33,703 nucleotides of DNA. Origin: Gelidibacter salicanalis (lineage in GTDB: Bacteria > Bacteroidota > Bacteroidia > Flavobacteriales > Flavobacteriaceae). The notes under the pieces were generated by a model that searched no databases, had not been told where the DNA came from, and worked only from the letters and a program-made list of their open reading frames with translations. This document shows, in pieces, positions 6,838-15,063 of this stretch (position 1 is its first letter; every line of letters begins with the position of its first letter). Location of the stretch: positions 34,210-67,912 of the forward strand of contig NZ_JAEHJZ010000017.1 of NCBI RefSeq assembly GCF_016469035.1. The letters are read 5' to 3'. The position numbers were made by a program, and so were the translations under genes.

Positions 6838-8179
6838 TTTTGACGTGTAAAAGCGATAATGCATATAAAAAAGCGGGTGCTGCTATGCGCATCGCTGAGT
6901 GATTAATTGTGGCGAACCAGAAGGCCAAAAAAGAATAGAAAAATATATTGTTGCGATGCCTACTCCTAAAATCTAGAGGTTTAAATATCAATATCACTAA
7001 AATTAAAACGCCCAACAGGCCGTGTTCAGAAAGCAAACGACTCACTTCATTATGAGAGGCTACAATATTACCATCTTCTTCAAGACGCTCCTGCTTCATG
7101 CCGCTGGCTCCAACGCCTAGGAAAGGGTGTTCTTGAAAACCCTCAAATTCATTAACGAATAAATCTACTCTACCAGTTGAAATATCGCCCTTTTCTCGTC
7201 CTAAGGCATCTTCATTAGCGTACCGATTTCCGACCAAACCACTTGATTGTGTTAAACTAACCGTCCAGATCAGCATGCTCACAATCACTAACAAAAAGAT
7301 GGAGACCATAATTTTCTGTTTCTGACGGAACTTAGCACCGCCATAAAAAATGACCAAAAAAACGGCAATCATTATCACCGCACCAAAAACGCCGCCCCTA
7401 CTTAAAGTGACCAATGCTCTAAAAGATATGGCTGCCAATAGCACTAAGTTGAAAATTTTAAGAAATAAACTCGGCGATTTCATAAAAAATCGTACGGTTA
7501 AAGCGAACATCCCCAAACCTAACAAAGTGGACACTTGATTGGGGCCAAAGCCTCCTGAAGTGGCAAAATTTGATCCTGTTGAGGTCAGAACCTCCTTGAC
7601 ACTGGGATTAAATAAGAATAAATGCGTAGTCATTGTAATCAAAGGGTAGCTCATAAAAGCCACAATTTGGAGCAACACGTCTCGACTTATTTTTTTATCA
7701 TAGCAGTACAAGGCTGAAATGCCAAGGCAGACGGGACCACTCAATACAAACGCCACACTCGTTCTAAAATTAAGATCATAACCTAAGGTGGTTGAAGCCA
7801 CAAGAACGGCAGGCACCAGTAATATCAAATATATAAAATACGGATAGCCTTTACCTGAAATGCCGTCATAAAACATGCCCATTCCCATTAATAGGATCAC
7901 AAAATATTTGGAAAATTCATAAAACAAACCGCCACCGGTCATTCGGAACAAGGATTCCGCCGCCACGAGGTAAGAGGCGCCAAACAAAACCCAGATGACC
8001 TTCTCATGTTTTGGGGTCACAATAATTTTAAAGATAAAAAATGCACAAACTACGCTGAAGTACAATTTTGAAAATTGCGGGATCATATTGATAAAAATCC
8101 CCATAAGGATATGAAGCACCACTAAGGCCACATAAGCATCATTGGTAAATCGATAACGATAAGTGGATTTGACTCTCAT
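6788..8179 (-). CDS. O-antigen ligase/polymerase family membrane protein (WaaL/Wzy type)
   Basis: The 463-residue protein is strongly hydrophobic, with roughly ten to twelve membrane segments spread over residues 15-310 and 388-450. It has a large loop (about 311-385) that holds the Wzy_C family signatures: TLSRGG (258-263) just before, STGRVDL (334-340), HPFLGVG (351-357) and SHNEVSRLLSEHGLLG (375-390). Members either ligate O-chains to lipid A-core or polymerise repeat units, in both cases using undecaprenyl-linked substrates at the periplasmic face. With an ABC exporter in the same cluster, a ligase role would fit, but sequence alone does not decide. The C-terminus is a basic, proline-rich tail (KPPLRRKPSPK). 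It lies 39 bases downstream of a GT4 gene. Confidence 0.82.
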   Translation of the reverse strand: MRVKSTYRYRFTNDAYVALVVLHILMGIFINMIPQFSKLYFSVVCAFFIFKIIVTPKHEKVIWVLFGASYLVAAESLFRMTGGGLFYEFSKYFVILLMGMGMFYDGISGKGYPYFIYLILLVPAVLVASTTLGYDLNFRTSVAFVLSGPVCLGISALYCYDKKISRDVLLQIVAFMSYPLITMTTHLFLFNPSVKEVLTSTGSNFATSGGFGPNQVSTLLGLGMFALTVRFFMKSPSLFLKIFNLVLLAAISFRALVTLSRGGVFGAVIMIAVFLVIFYGGAKFRQKQKIMVSIFLLVIVSMLIWTVSLTQSSGLVGNRYANEDALGREKGDISTGRVDLFVNEFEGFQEHPFLGVGASGMKQERLEEDGNIVASHNEVSRLLSEHGLLGVLILVILIFKPLDFRSRHRNNIFFYSFLAFWFATINHSAMRIAAPAFLYALSLLHVKNEKPPLRRKPSPKLPA

Positions 8180-8218
8180 AGAGCGATATGATCAAGAGCT
8201 TGCAAAATACAGTTTTTT

Positions 8219-9292
8219 TTAGAGTTGAGAATAATAGGCGATCAATTTATCTTTAACGGCGGTTGCAGAGAACCCTGATAAAACATGATGGTTGATAAGA
8301 TGACCAACGCTTTTTCGCTGTGAATGATCCCCGATTAAAGCACGTATTTGTGCTGCCAATAACTCGGGGTTTTGGGGCGGAACAAGATACTCCTGACAAG
8401 TTGTTGGGAGCACGCTGCTACAATCGCCTACATCGGTCGCTACCATAGGCAATTGCCCCAGGCCGTATTCTAACAGCGCCAAGGGCAGGCCCTCTGAAGC
8501 CGAGGATAAGACCCCAAGATCAGATTGCGCGATAATGGCAGTAGAATCAGGACAACTACCGTAGAAAAACACCTGCGATTCTAAGTGCAATTCTTCGACT
8601 AAATTAAAAACCGATTGGGAGTAGGCATCCTTAAAATCCTGCCCAACACAGTGCAGCGTCCATTCGGGGTAGTGGGCTTGAACTAATTTAAATGCATTCA
8701 TCAAGGTAAGATGGTCTTTTTGGGCTCTTAAGTTGGCCAAACACAGGATGCGCTTGCCTTGAAGGCCTTTTAGGAGGGTCACTGGTGCCCTTGTTGGTTC
8801 CGTAATGGCAAAATTGGCTACATACGCCACCTTATCACAATTTAAATGCGCTTTCGCCCAGGCCTCTAAAACATGATTTACACTCAAAATCAAGGAGAAA
8901 TACCCTGAGCAAAATCTAAGCACCTTATACTGGCGTGCCTCTAAATGACTACTGTTTCCATAATGATCGTGCCATACAATGTTTAAATTCGGAAGCATCC
9001 ATGTCATAAGCGTTGCCATAAAAAAAGAGGTAGAATGGGCGTGCACAATCGTAATTTGCTCTGTTTTAAGATAGCGGTATAAGGTCATAATGGCACGACG
9101 ATCAAGTTTGGCGCGTTTATTTAAAAATAGATAGTTAACTTTAGGATGCAAAGCCGCTTTTAACAAGCCTTCTTGGCGCGTTGCACACAGGTAGGAACCC
9201 TCAATACTTTCAGAAAGGGTATTGGCCAAATTAACCGCCATACGCTCCGCCCCACCAGCCTCCAAACTATCTATCAGTTGCAGTACCCGCAT
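8219..9292 (-). CDS. GT4-family glycosyltransferase
   Basis: A 357-residue GT-B enzyme. The N-terminal acceptor domain starts RVLQLIDSLEAGGAERMAVN (2-21), the classic GGAER opening of GT4 enzymes in polysaccharide clusters. HAHSTS (84-89) and WHDHYG (107-112) follow. The donor half includes LANLRAQKDH (185-194) and SSASEGLPLALLEYG (263-277) with glutamates E267 and E275 spaced as in the EX7E motif. It should add one sugar to the growing lipid-linked chain at the cytoplasmic membrane. It begins the block 9292-5821, and 279 bases with a heptad array separate it from the gene upstream, so a separate promoter in 9293-9457 is possible, though I found no convincing -7/-33 pair. Confidence 0.88.
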   Translation of the reverse strand: MRVLQLIDSLEAGGAERMAVNLANTLSESIEGSYLCATRQEGLLKAALHPKVNYLFLNKRAKLDRRAIMTLYRYLKTEQITIVHAHSTSFFMATLMTWMLPNLNIVWHDHYGNSSHLEARQYKVLRFCSGYFSLILSVNHVLEAWAKAHLNCDKVAYVANFAITEPTRAPVTLLKGLQGKRILCLANLRAQKDHLTLMNAFKLVQAHYPEWTLHCVGQDFKDAYSQSVFNLVEELHLESQVFFYGSCPDSTAIIAQSDLGVLSSASEGLPLALLEYGLGQLPMVATDVGDCSSVLPTTCQEYLVPPQNPELLAAQIRALIGDHSQRKSVGHLINHHVLSGFSATAVKDKLIAYYSQL

Positions 9293-9457
9293 CCATCTAT
9301 GCTTTGTAGTGATTATACATTATTTCTTCCTTTTTATATACTGTCGTTTAAAACCTAACAACATTGCTATCAATAGATTAACGTAGCCAATTCGCAAGAT
9401 ACAGTCTCATCATAACGAGGTTTCCATCAACATTACAAGATATCGTAGCTAAGCTAA

Positions 9458-9569
9458 CCCATAACCCTTAACCCACAACACACAACACACAACCCACAAC
9501 TCACAACCCATAACCCACAACCCACAACCCACAACCCATAACCCACAACACACAACCCACAACCCACAA
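9458..9569 (-). repeat. CCCAYAA heptanucleotide array with G-quadruplex spacing
   Basis: Sixteen in-phase units lie between 9458 and 9569, mostly CCCACAA with CCCATAA, CACACAA and single CCCTTAA and CTCACAA variants. On the minus strand, which is the sense strand of the flanking genes, this reads TTGTGGG repeats. From 9507 to 9544 six consecutive units keep CCC, giving six GGG runs with four-base loops, which meets the usual G3N1-7 quadruplex rule. A further CCC at 9570-9572 overlaps the stop codon of the upstream glycosyltransferase. The 165 bases to the left (9293-9457) are unique sequence without a gene. Confidence 0.88.
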
Positions 9570-9571
9570 CC

Positions 9572-10702
9572 CTAATACCTATAAGTACCCAACAATACCC
9601 GCTCAATATCAGCTTCCAACCGATCAAAAGTATAGCGTTGTGACCATACCAAGGCTGCATTAGCCATGGCCTCTAAATCGGCAGTATTTAAAGCGCTAAC
9701 AATCTGAGACACTGCCACCTCCAATTCTGGTGCTATCAAAATGCCGCGAGAGCCTTCTCCTAACATCCAATTGAGGCATGAGACATTGGTGGCAATTGGA
9801 ATACATCCAAAAAACATGCCTTCAGCCACAGCCTTTGGCCAGCCTTCACTTTTAGAGGGCAAGATATTAAAATGCGCGTTTATCAAAGCCGCTTTAACCA
9901 CACTTTTATCTTGATTACCATATAAAAACACGATCGATTCTAAGTGATTAGATTTAACGTACGCCTGCAATTCAGGCATTAATGGACCATCACCGTACAT
10001 GTGTAAAATTACGGGGAACCCTTTTTGATGTAAGCTTTCAATAATTTGGAGGGTCAATAAAGGGCGTTTCCCTACCACTAGTGCGCCTGCAAACACAAAA
10101 CTTAAGGTCTTTGTATACGTTTTAGGTTGAAATGCTACTTTTTCACTTTTTTTATAGGTGGCAGAGATGAACGGCTGAATATTCTTGGTTTCATTTGGCC
10201 ATTCCCCGTACACCAGCACCTGCATATTCCGGGTTAAAAACGTATTGCGCAAAATAGCTTGTTGCAATCGGTAGGTCCAGGGTTGATCACTATTGGGATC
10301 CCAATTGCCCGCGTATTTGGTCGATTTTTTTTTATGAGGAAAAAAGATTTGTGCAAAACAAGCTACCAAACTCACATTGGCAGGACATCTTAAATGGATA
10401 TGATCAGCCTGACGCATCACTTGCACGCATTTAAAAAAAACATAGGGTACTTTAAAAAGGGTTTTAAAAACATCTAAAATACCTAAAAGATTAAAATTGG
10501 GGACTGGTACAAATTTCAGATGCGTATGGTGATAAGCGGCATCTAATTCCTCAACCTTATGTGTTGATTTTTGAATACCAACCACCACCACTTCATCAAC
10601 ATAATTCCCCCAAAGATTCATTTCATTGACATACGGTGCGTACCCGTAATAACGGCCATCTTTAAAACTGTGTTGTACTAGAGTAAATATGGCGAGTTTC
10701 AT
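9572..10702 (-). CDS. GT4-family glycosyltransferase
   Basis: A 376-residue GT-B-fold enzyme. The donor-binding half is clear: FAGALVVGKRP (204-214), MYGDGPLMPEL (235-245) and LPSKSEGWPKAVAEGMFFG (281-299), the last with E286 and E294 in the EX7E arrangement. The N-terminal half is more divergent, with HLRCPANVSL at 103-112. It probably adds a sugar to the lipid-linked chain at the inner face of the membrane. The ATG overlaps the preceding gene's stop by four bases, so the two are likely coupled in translation. It is the last gene of the block 21400-9572, and its stop codon shares bases with the G-rich heptad array. Confidence 0.87.
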   Translation of the reverse strand: MKLAIFTLVQHSFKDGRYYGYAPYVNEMNLWGNYVDEVVVVGIQKSTHKVEELDAAYHHTHLKFVPVPNFNLLGILDVFKTLFKVPYVFFKCVQVMRQADHIHLRCPANVSLVACFAQIFFPHKKKSTKYAGNWDPNSDQPWTYRLQQAILRNTFLTRNMQVLVYGEWPNETKNIQPFISATYKKSEKVAFQPKTYTKTLSFVFAGALVVGKRPLLTLQIIESLHQKGFPVILHMYGDGPLMPELQAYVKSNHLESIVFLYGNQDKSVVKAALINAHFNILPSKSEGWPKAVAEGMFFGCIPIATNVSCLNWMLGEGSRGILIAPELEVAVSQIVSALNTADLEAMANAALVWSQRYTFDRLEADIERVLLGTYRY

Positions 10703-11694
10703 AATTGATGTTTTGGCTTATTAAAGATTAGACTAATCAAGCCTATTAAGCGTCCGAGACCTTCAGTAAAAACGGCAGTCTTTTTTTTATTGGTTAAGAC
10801 GCCTATAAAAGTGAGCTTCATCAACAAAAACGCGGTTAAATACCACTTAATCCTGGCTTTAGCATTAGGTTTTGGATACTTCACTTTCCAAATATACCAT
10901 CCATTTCTAATCACCATTTTTCCATAGTGGTATTTATTTGGACGCCCTTGAGGTTCATGATGATGTGACAATCTCGCCGCAGTATTCACGTATAAAGGGC
11001 CCAATTTAGCCAATCTCAAACAGAAATCAGTATCTTCATATAAACCATATCCTTCAAAATAGCTTGAAAATTGGATGGTTTTAAAAACGGAGGTTCTATA
11101 AGAGGAAACGCCACCCATAAATTGCTCCACCTGATAAACCTTTCCTGATGGCGGTAAAAAACTTACAGAACGCCCATGAGAAAACGTAGGCAAATAACAA
11201 GGCGGCGTGTCTGGAGCCAACCCTAAATAGGATCTCACCCTAAATCTTATCGGTTCTTTACGTATCCATCCATCGTAATAAAAATGGTTGGAGTCTGGAG
11301 ACGCCTCAGCTTTTTGCCATTCAACTTCATTAGTGATATAACCGCCTACACCCAATGCTTGTGGATATTGCACATAGGTATCTAATAAATTTTTAAAATA
11401 CTCAGGATCGAGAATGGTATCATCATCTAAAAAACAGATGACATCTGATGCTTGGTCAACTTTTGAAATGCCGAAGTTGCGTTGTTTAGTCAAACCTCTG
11501 TGTTGCTCGTCAACTTTAAAGTAGCTTAAATTATGAAACTTATAACTTTCAAAAAGACATTCAGTCACATTATCCAATGAGGCATCAATGATTAAAATCT
11601 CATCAGGATGGAGGACTTGCACTTTTACCGAATTCAAAAGATTTAGTAAAGCTTTTGGGCGCATATAAGTACAAATTATCAATGAAAACCTCAT
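10699..11694 (-). CDS. GT2-family glycosyltransferase
   Basis: A 331-residue GT-A-fold enzyme. The opening SLIICTYMRPKALLNLL (4-20) and DEILIIDASLD (31-41) form the nucleotide-sugar Rossmann part, HRGLTKQRNFG (65-75) the following conserved loop, and FLDDDT (88-93) the metal-binding DXD motif. The later GGVSSYRTSVF and EDTDFCLRLAKLG stretches fit the acceptor-side ED motif. It is an inverting transferase by family. A weakly hydrophobic helix near the C-terminus may attach it to the membrane. It starts one base after the stop of the two-part GT2 gene and overlaps the next gene by four bases, so it belongs to a coupled series. Confidence 0.88.
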   Translation of the reverse strand: MRFSLIICTYMRPKALLNLLNSVKVQVLHPDEILIIDASLDNVTECLFESYKFHNLSYFKVDEQHRGLTKQRNFGISKVDQASDVICFLDDDTILDPEYFKNLLDTYVQYPQALGVGGYITNEVEWQKAEASPDSNHFYYDGWIRKEPIRFRVRSYLGLAPDTPPCYLPTFSHGRSVSFLPPSGKVYQVEQFMGGVSSYRTSVFKTIQFSSYFEGYGLYEDTDFCLRLAKLGPLYVNTAARLSHHHEPQGRPNKYHYGKMVIRNGWYIWKVKYPKPNAKARIKWYLTAFLLMKLTFIGVLTNKKKTAVFTEGLGRLIGLISLIFNKPKHQL

Positions 11695-11695
11695 A

Positions 11696-13234
11696 TCAAT
11701 ATGTTCTTTTACCTAATGCCATTAATTTTTCTGCATAGAATACTGACTTTTGAAACTGTAATAATCGATATGGCATTTTTAAAAATTTAAAAGGAATTTC
11801 CCAAATGTTGCCTTTAAATAAAAATTGAGCGAAATACTTGTACTTATATTCTGTAAGCTGCTGTGATGTATAGTGCTTATGTATTTGATACATAATTGTT
11901 GGGCTCGGAACTGGTCGAATATGTTTTACGGGAACATCTAATTCCCAAGGTTGTGCTTTTCTTCTTTTTCCCATTATTTTAGCTTGCGAACCCCAGAAAC
12001 GATAACCTCCTAAAGCTGGTTTTAAATGTAAATTTGCAGAGTAGGGATTTTGTAAAATTGTCACGCCTATTTTTAATAGTGACAATCCGAAATCAGAATC
12101 TTCTCCATAGCCTCCATCATAATTAACATCATTGCCAATTATCTGATTCACACAAGTACGTTTTACACATGTATTTGCATTGTTAAAAGTAAGAGCTGCA
12201 CCAACTTTCTTTTGTAAATTGTTATAGGCTTTTAATTTATCATATAAATCAACTAATGTTTGCTCTTGATGATCCGCACGAACATCTAATCCATTACACG
12301 CATCAGCATCATAAGTTTGTAATAAACGGATATGATTTTTTATAAAATTAGGAGGAAGCCTAAGATCATCATCTCCAAAAATAATATAATCACCTTTACA
12401 GAGGTCAATAGCTTGGTTACGTGCTCTACAACTACCTTTGGTGGTTTGCCACACAAATTGAACTTCAAATGGAAAATTATTGGGGTTATAAAGAGATTCA
12501 TCTCTTACTGCAAAGGGAGTTGCGTCGACTACAATAACTTGTGAGGGTTGGTGCTCCTGATGCAATAAATCTTGAAGAAGTTGTACCGTAAAATTTTGGC
12601 GCATCATGGTTGGAATGATGTAACTTACTGTTGGATTTCCTGATATATCTTTTAATTCACGTGACTCAACATAAGGCAGAGAAGTTCGCTTTTTATAATT
12701 CTTTTTAGCATAGAGCAACCCTCCCCATTCACTTAATTTCCAAAATCCTTTTCTATAGAGCATAAAGATAGAATGCTCTATCTTGAAATTTTTCCTGTAA
12801 AAAATGTAACGATCTTTGGTGGATATGTTAATCGATTCTATGTCAATTGTTGTAAATAAGCCTTTTACATAATAAGGAATAGCCCCAGAATTCCGTAGTG
12901 CATTAAATCCAAAATCCAATGCTTGTAATTGTTTATTTTGATAATCGGAATCAAAGCCTCCAAGTTGTTCCCATACAGTTTTACGAATAGCAAAATGATT
13001 CGGATTAATACGCCAACTTACGCACTCATCTAAGTCATCAAAATCATTTATAAACCAAAAAAACACAACGGTTTGATAAACAATGTCCTGAAATGCATTT
13101 TTATAACCTTGATCAAAAGAACTGTGCCAAATATCTCCATCACCTAATGAAAGTTTATCAAGCAACTCTAAATCGGGTTGGCCAACATAAATGACAAACT
13201 CACCATTACTATTTTGATACTCCTTAAATGTCAT
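11696..13234 (-). CDS. two-part GT2-family glycosyltransferase with incomplete N-terminal half
   Basis: This 512-residue protein carries a complete GT2 domain in its second part: PTVSYIIPTMMRQNFTVQLL (201-220), VIVVDATP (233-240), KGSCRARNQAI (266-276), IFGDDDLRLP with the DXD motif (285-294), and a GYGEDSDFGLSLLKIG-type acceptor motif. The first 190 residues look like the back half of another GT2 domain: NHFAIRKTVWEQLGGFDSDY (79-98) and FGFNALRNSGAIPYYV (108-123). The nucleotide-binding opening and a DXD are missing, although GDGD (31-34) occurs. Only the second domain is expected to be catalytic; the first may bind acceptor or be a leftover of a tandem enzyme. It lies 18 bases after the FkbM-like gene in the same transcript. 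Confidence 0.83.
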   Translation of the reverse strand: MTFKEYQNSNGEFVIYVGQPDLELLDKLSLGDGDIWHSSFDQGYKNAFQDIVYQTVVFFWFINDFDDLDECVSWRINPNHFAIRKTVWEQLGGFDSDYQNKQLQALDFGFNALRNSGAIPYYVKGLFTTIDIESINISTKDRYIFYRKNFKIEHSIFMLYRKGFWKLSEWGGLLYAKKNYKKRTSLPYVESRELKDISGNPTVSYIIPTMMRQNFTVQLLQDLLHQEHQPSQVIVVDATPFAVRDESLYNPNNFPFEVQFVWQTTKGSCRARNQAIDLCKGDYIIFGDDDLRLPPNFIKNHIRLLQTYDADACNGLDVRADHQEQTLVDLYDKLKAYNNLQKKVGAALTFNNANTCVKRTCVNQIIGNDVNYDGGYGEDSDFGLSLLKIGVTILQNPYSANLHLKPALGGYRFWGSQAKIMGKRRKAQPWELDVPVKHIRPVPSPTIMYQIHKHYTSQQLTEYKYKYFAQFLFKGNIWEIPFKFLKMPYRLLQFQKSVFYAEKLMALGKRTY

Positions 13235-13252
13235 ATTATTAGTCCTTTCTTT

Positions 13253-13924
13253 TTATAATGAAGGGCCCGCTAAATTGATAATTTCATAGCAGCCAAACCT
13301 TTTAGTGATATATGGATAATTTAGTTGCCTAAAAAATTCTTCCAATTTTAAATAAGTGGGTTTGCCATCAACAAAATGATGGGAGGCAATTGCAAAGTTG
13401 GGTCTATACTTCTCAATAATAGCTCTACAGCCTTCAACAGAAGAGGCGACAGGACCTGCTTCCTGAAAACCTACCAAAGCCGCTTCACGCCACAGTAGTT
13501 CTTTATGCACACTGTAATTATCAAGATGGGTATTAAGGATAGAATTAGAGTTTAATTCGTCAACATTGTATCTATCGGGTTCAAAACAATAGACGAATCC
13601 ATTGTCTCCAACCTTCTTTGAGAATAACATACCTAAAATACCAACATTAGCGTCGCCATCAATGACAATATCTCCTTGCTTAACCTTGTAAAAATGCTGG
13701 TAGTGGTCCAAATCTGGAGTGATGGCATATAAGGGCTCATTAGTGAAAAAAGTTAAATCCTCATAGATGGTTTCATAGATAACGTTTAATCCTTCCTTCT
13801 GAAAGAATTTGTATTTTATTCGTCTATCAGCTAAAATATTATACCAAATTAACTTTAGATGTTCTTTAATCATACTCTTTGGCAAGCTTCTAATCGTCTT
13901 TTTTATTGATTTTTTTACGTTCAT
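13253..13924 (-). CDS. FkbM-like methyltransferase, probably internally deleted
   Basis: The 223-residue protein resembles FkbM-family SAM methyltransferases at both ends. Motif I is VIDGDANVGI (87-96) where the family usually has a DVGANIG-type glycine-rich loop. FEPDRYN (114-120) follows, then the family-like ELLWREAALVGFQEAG (142-157) and, near the end, IIEKYRPNFAIASHH (169-183). Between SSV (161-163) and EGC (164-166) the stretch that normally holds the KxDxEGAE motif is absent, a loss I estimate at 35-45 residues, and the frame is intact. The altered glycine loop and the lost motif make normal catalysis doubtful. The start overlaps the preceding GT4 gene by four bases (ATGA). Function as an O-methyltransferase is therefore uncertain. 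Confidence 0.72.
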   Translation of the reverse strand: MNVKKSIKKTIRSLPKSMIKEHLKLIWYNILADRRIKYKFFQKEGLNVIYETIYEDLTFFTNEPLYAITPDLDHYQHFYKVKQGDIVIDGDANVGILGMLFSKKVGDNGFVYCFEPDRYNVDELNSNSILNTHLDNYSVHKELLWREAALVGFQEAGPVASSVEGCRAIIEKYRPNFAIASHHFVDGKPTYLKLEEFFRQLNYPYITKRFGCYEIINLAGPSL

Positions 13925-15060
13925 TGTCTAATACATATATTGTAAAAATCGATATTGCGCTGCGTGATCACTTCTGCTGAAAATTTTTCAATCACATGCT
14001 GCCGTCCTGCTTTACCAAATCTATTGCATTTAGGTATATCATTCAACAACTCAATAATTTTTTCAGCATATAATAAGTGGTCTTTCGGATTTATAGCATA
14101 TCCAGTAACACCATCGACCATCATCTCATTAGCCCATCCCACGTTTGAGCTGACCAAGGCTTTTTCCATGGCCAAGGTTTCTAACCAGGTCATTGGAAAG
14201 GCCTCCGCAAAACTTGGTAATAAAACGATATGAGAACGTGCAATATATTCGTTTACGTTCGCATAAGGCACCTCATTCAAATAGCTAACTCTTTTTTTTG
14301 CTTCGGGAGACAATATCTTCTGAAAAAGTGATAGGGTTGAGGTTTTTTCAAAAATATCAAGTGCATCCTTTCCTATCAACAACAAACGACATTGTGGTTG
14401 GCTTTCAGCTACTTTATTAAATATTTCCGCCAACTCTAAAACACCTTTTTTTCTTATCAGGGTTCCAAAATACAACAATTGTCCTGGATTAACCTCAACA
14501 TCAAAAGGTTTAAAAATATCGGTATCAATCCCATTGTGTATCGTACGAATCACTGTTTTTAAACCAAAAATTTCTTTGGTAAGCCCTGCTGTGAAGGTGC
14601 TTACGGATACAACAGCATCCGCATTTTTGAGTGCAGTCCGCTCCAAAAGACGATGCTTCCATTTTTGAGGCCGACCATCCAAATGGCAAAAATAACCATC
14701 ACTGCCATGAAGACGGATAATAAGCGGTATGCTAAATGTCATATAAGCTGAAATCCCTGTCCAATCAGGTGCTTCTATGAGTTGAATGCCTTGTTTATCA
14801 ACATGATTTTGGATAATCTTTTGGTAGCGTTTACGCTCCAAGTACCAGTTAAATGCACGATGTTTCTTTTTCGCTATACAAATAAGCTGTATATCTTCTT
14901 CTTTTGACACTATATCATTTTGTTGCCCTACAACAAATACAGTCACTTTTAGACCCTGTGCAATCAAACCTTTAGCTAGGTTTTTAATGCTAGTCCCCAA
15001 GCCACCACTTCTTGTCAAGCCCTTGAAAGGATATTCTGATGTTAAAAAGGCTATATGCAT
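13921..15060 (-). CDS. GT4-family glycosyltransferase
   Basis: A 379-residue GT-B enzyme with a glycogen-synthase-like N-terminus: IAFLTSEYPFKG (3-14), then SGGLGTSIKNLAKGL (18-32), the acceptor-side glycine loop. The middle contains RLHGSDG (116-122), HNGIDTDIF (175-183) and YFGTLIRKKGV (197-207). The donor site is LPSFAEAFPMTWLETLAM (281-298) with E286 and E294, followed by NVGWANEMMVDGVTGY. It likely adds a hexose-type sugar in the cytoplasm. It starts four bases from the end of the upstream methyltransferase gene and its stop overlaps the FkbM-like gene, so the three genes are tightly packed. Confidence 0.88.
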   Translation of the reverse strand: MHIAFLTSEYPFKGLTRSGGLGTSIKNLAKGLIAQGLKVTVFVVGQQNDIVSKEEDIQLICIAKKKHRAFNWYLERKRYQKIIQNHVDKQGIQLIEAPDWTGISAYMTFSIPLIIRLHGSDGYFCHLDGRPQKWKHRLLERTALKNADAVVSVSTFTAGLTKEIFGLKTVIRTIHNGIDTDIFKPFDVEVNPGQLLYFGTLIRKKGVLELAEIFNKVAESQPQCRLLLIGKDALDIFEKTSTLSLFQKILSPEAKKRVSYLNEVPYANVNEYIARSHIVLLPSFAEAFPMTWLETLAMEKALVSSNVGWANEMMVDGVTGYAINPKDHLLYAEKIIELLNDIPKCNRFGKAGRQHVIEKFSAEVITQRNIDFYNICIRQ

Positions 15061-15063
15061 TTT

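Noticed and set aside
9454-9660. ORF of 68 codons with a repetitive VVGCGLWVVGCGL-like part
   Set aside because: It is a readthrough of the TTGTGGG array in a frame different from the glycosyltransferase gene it overlaps.
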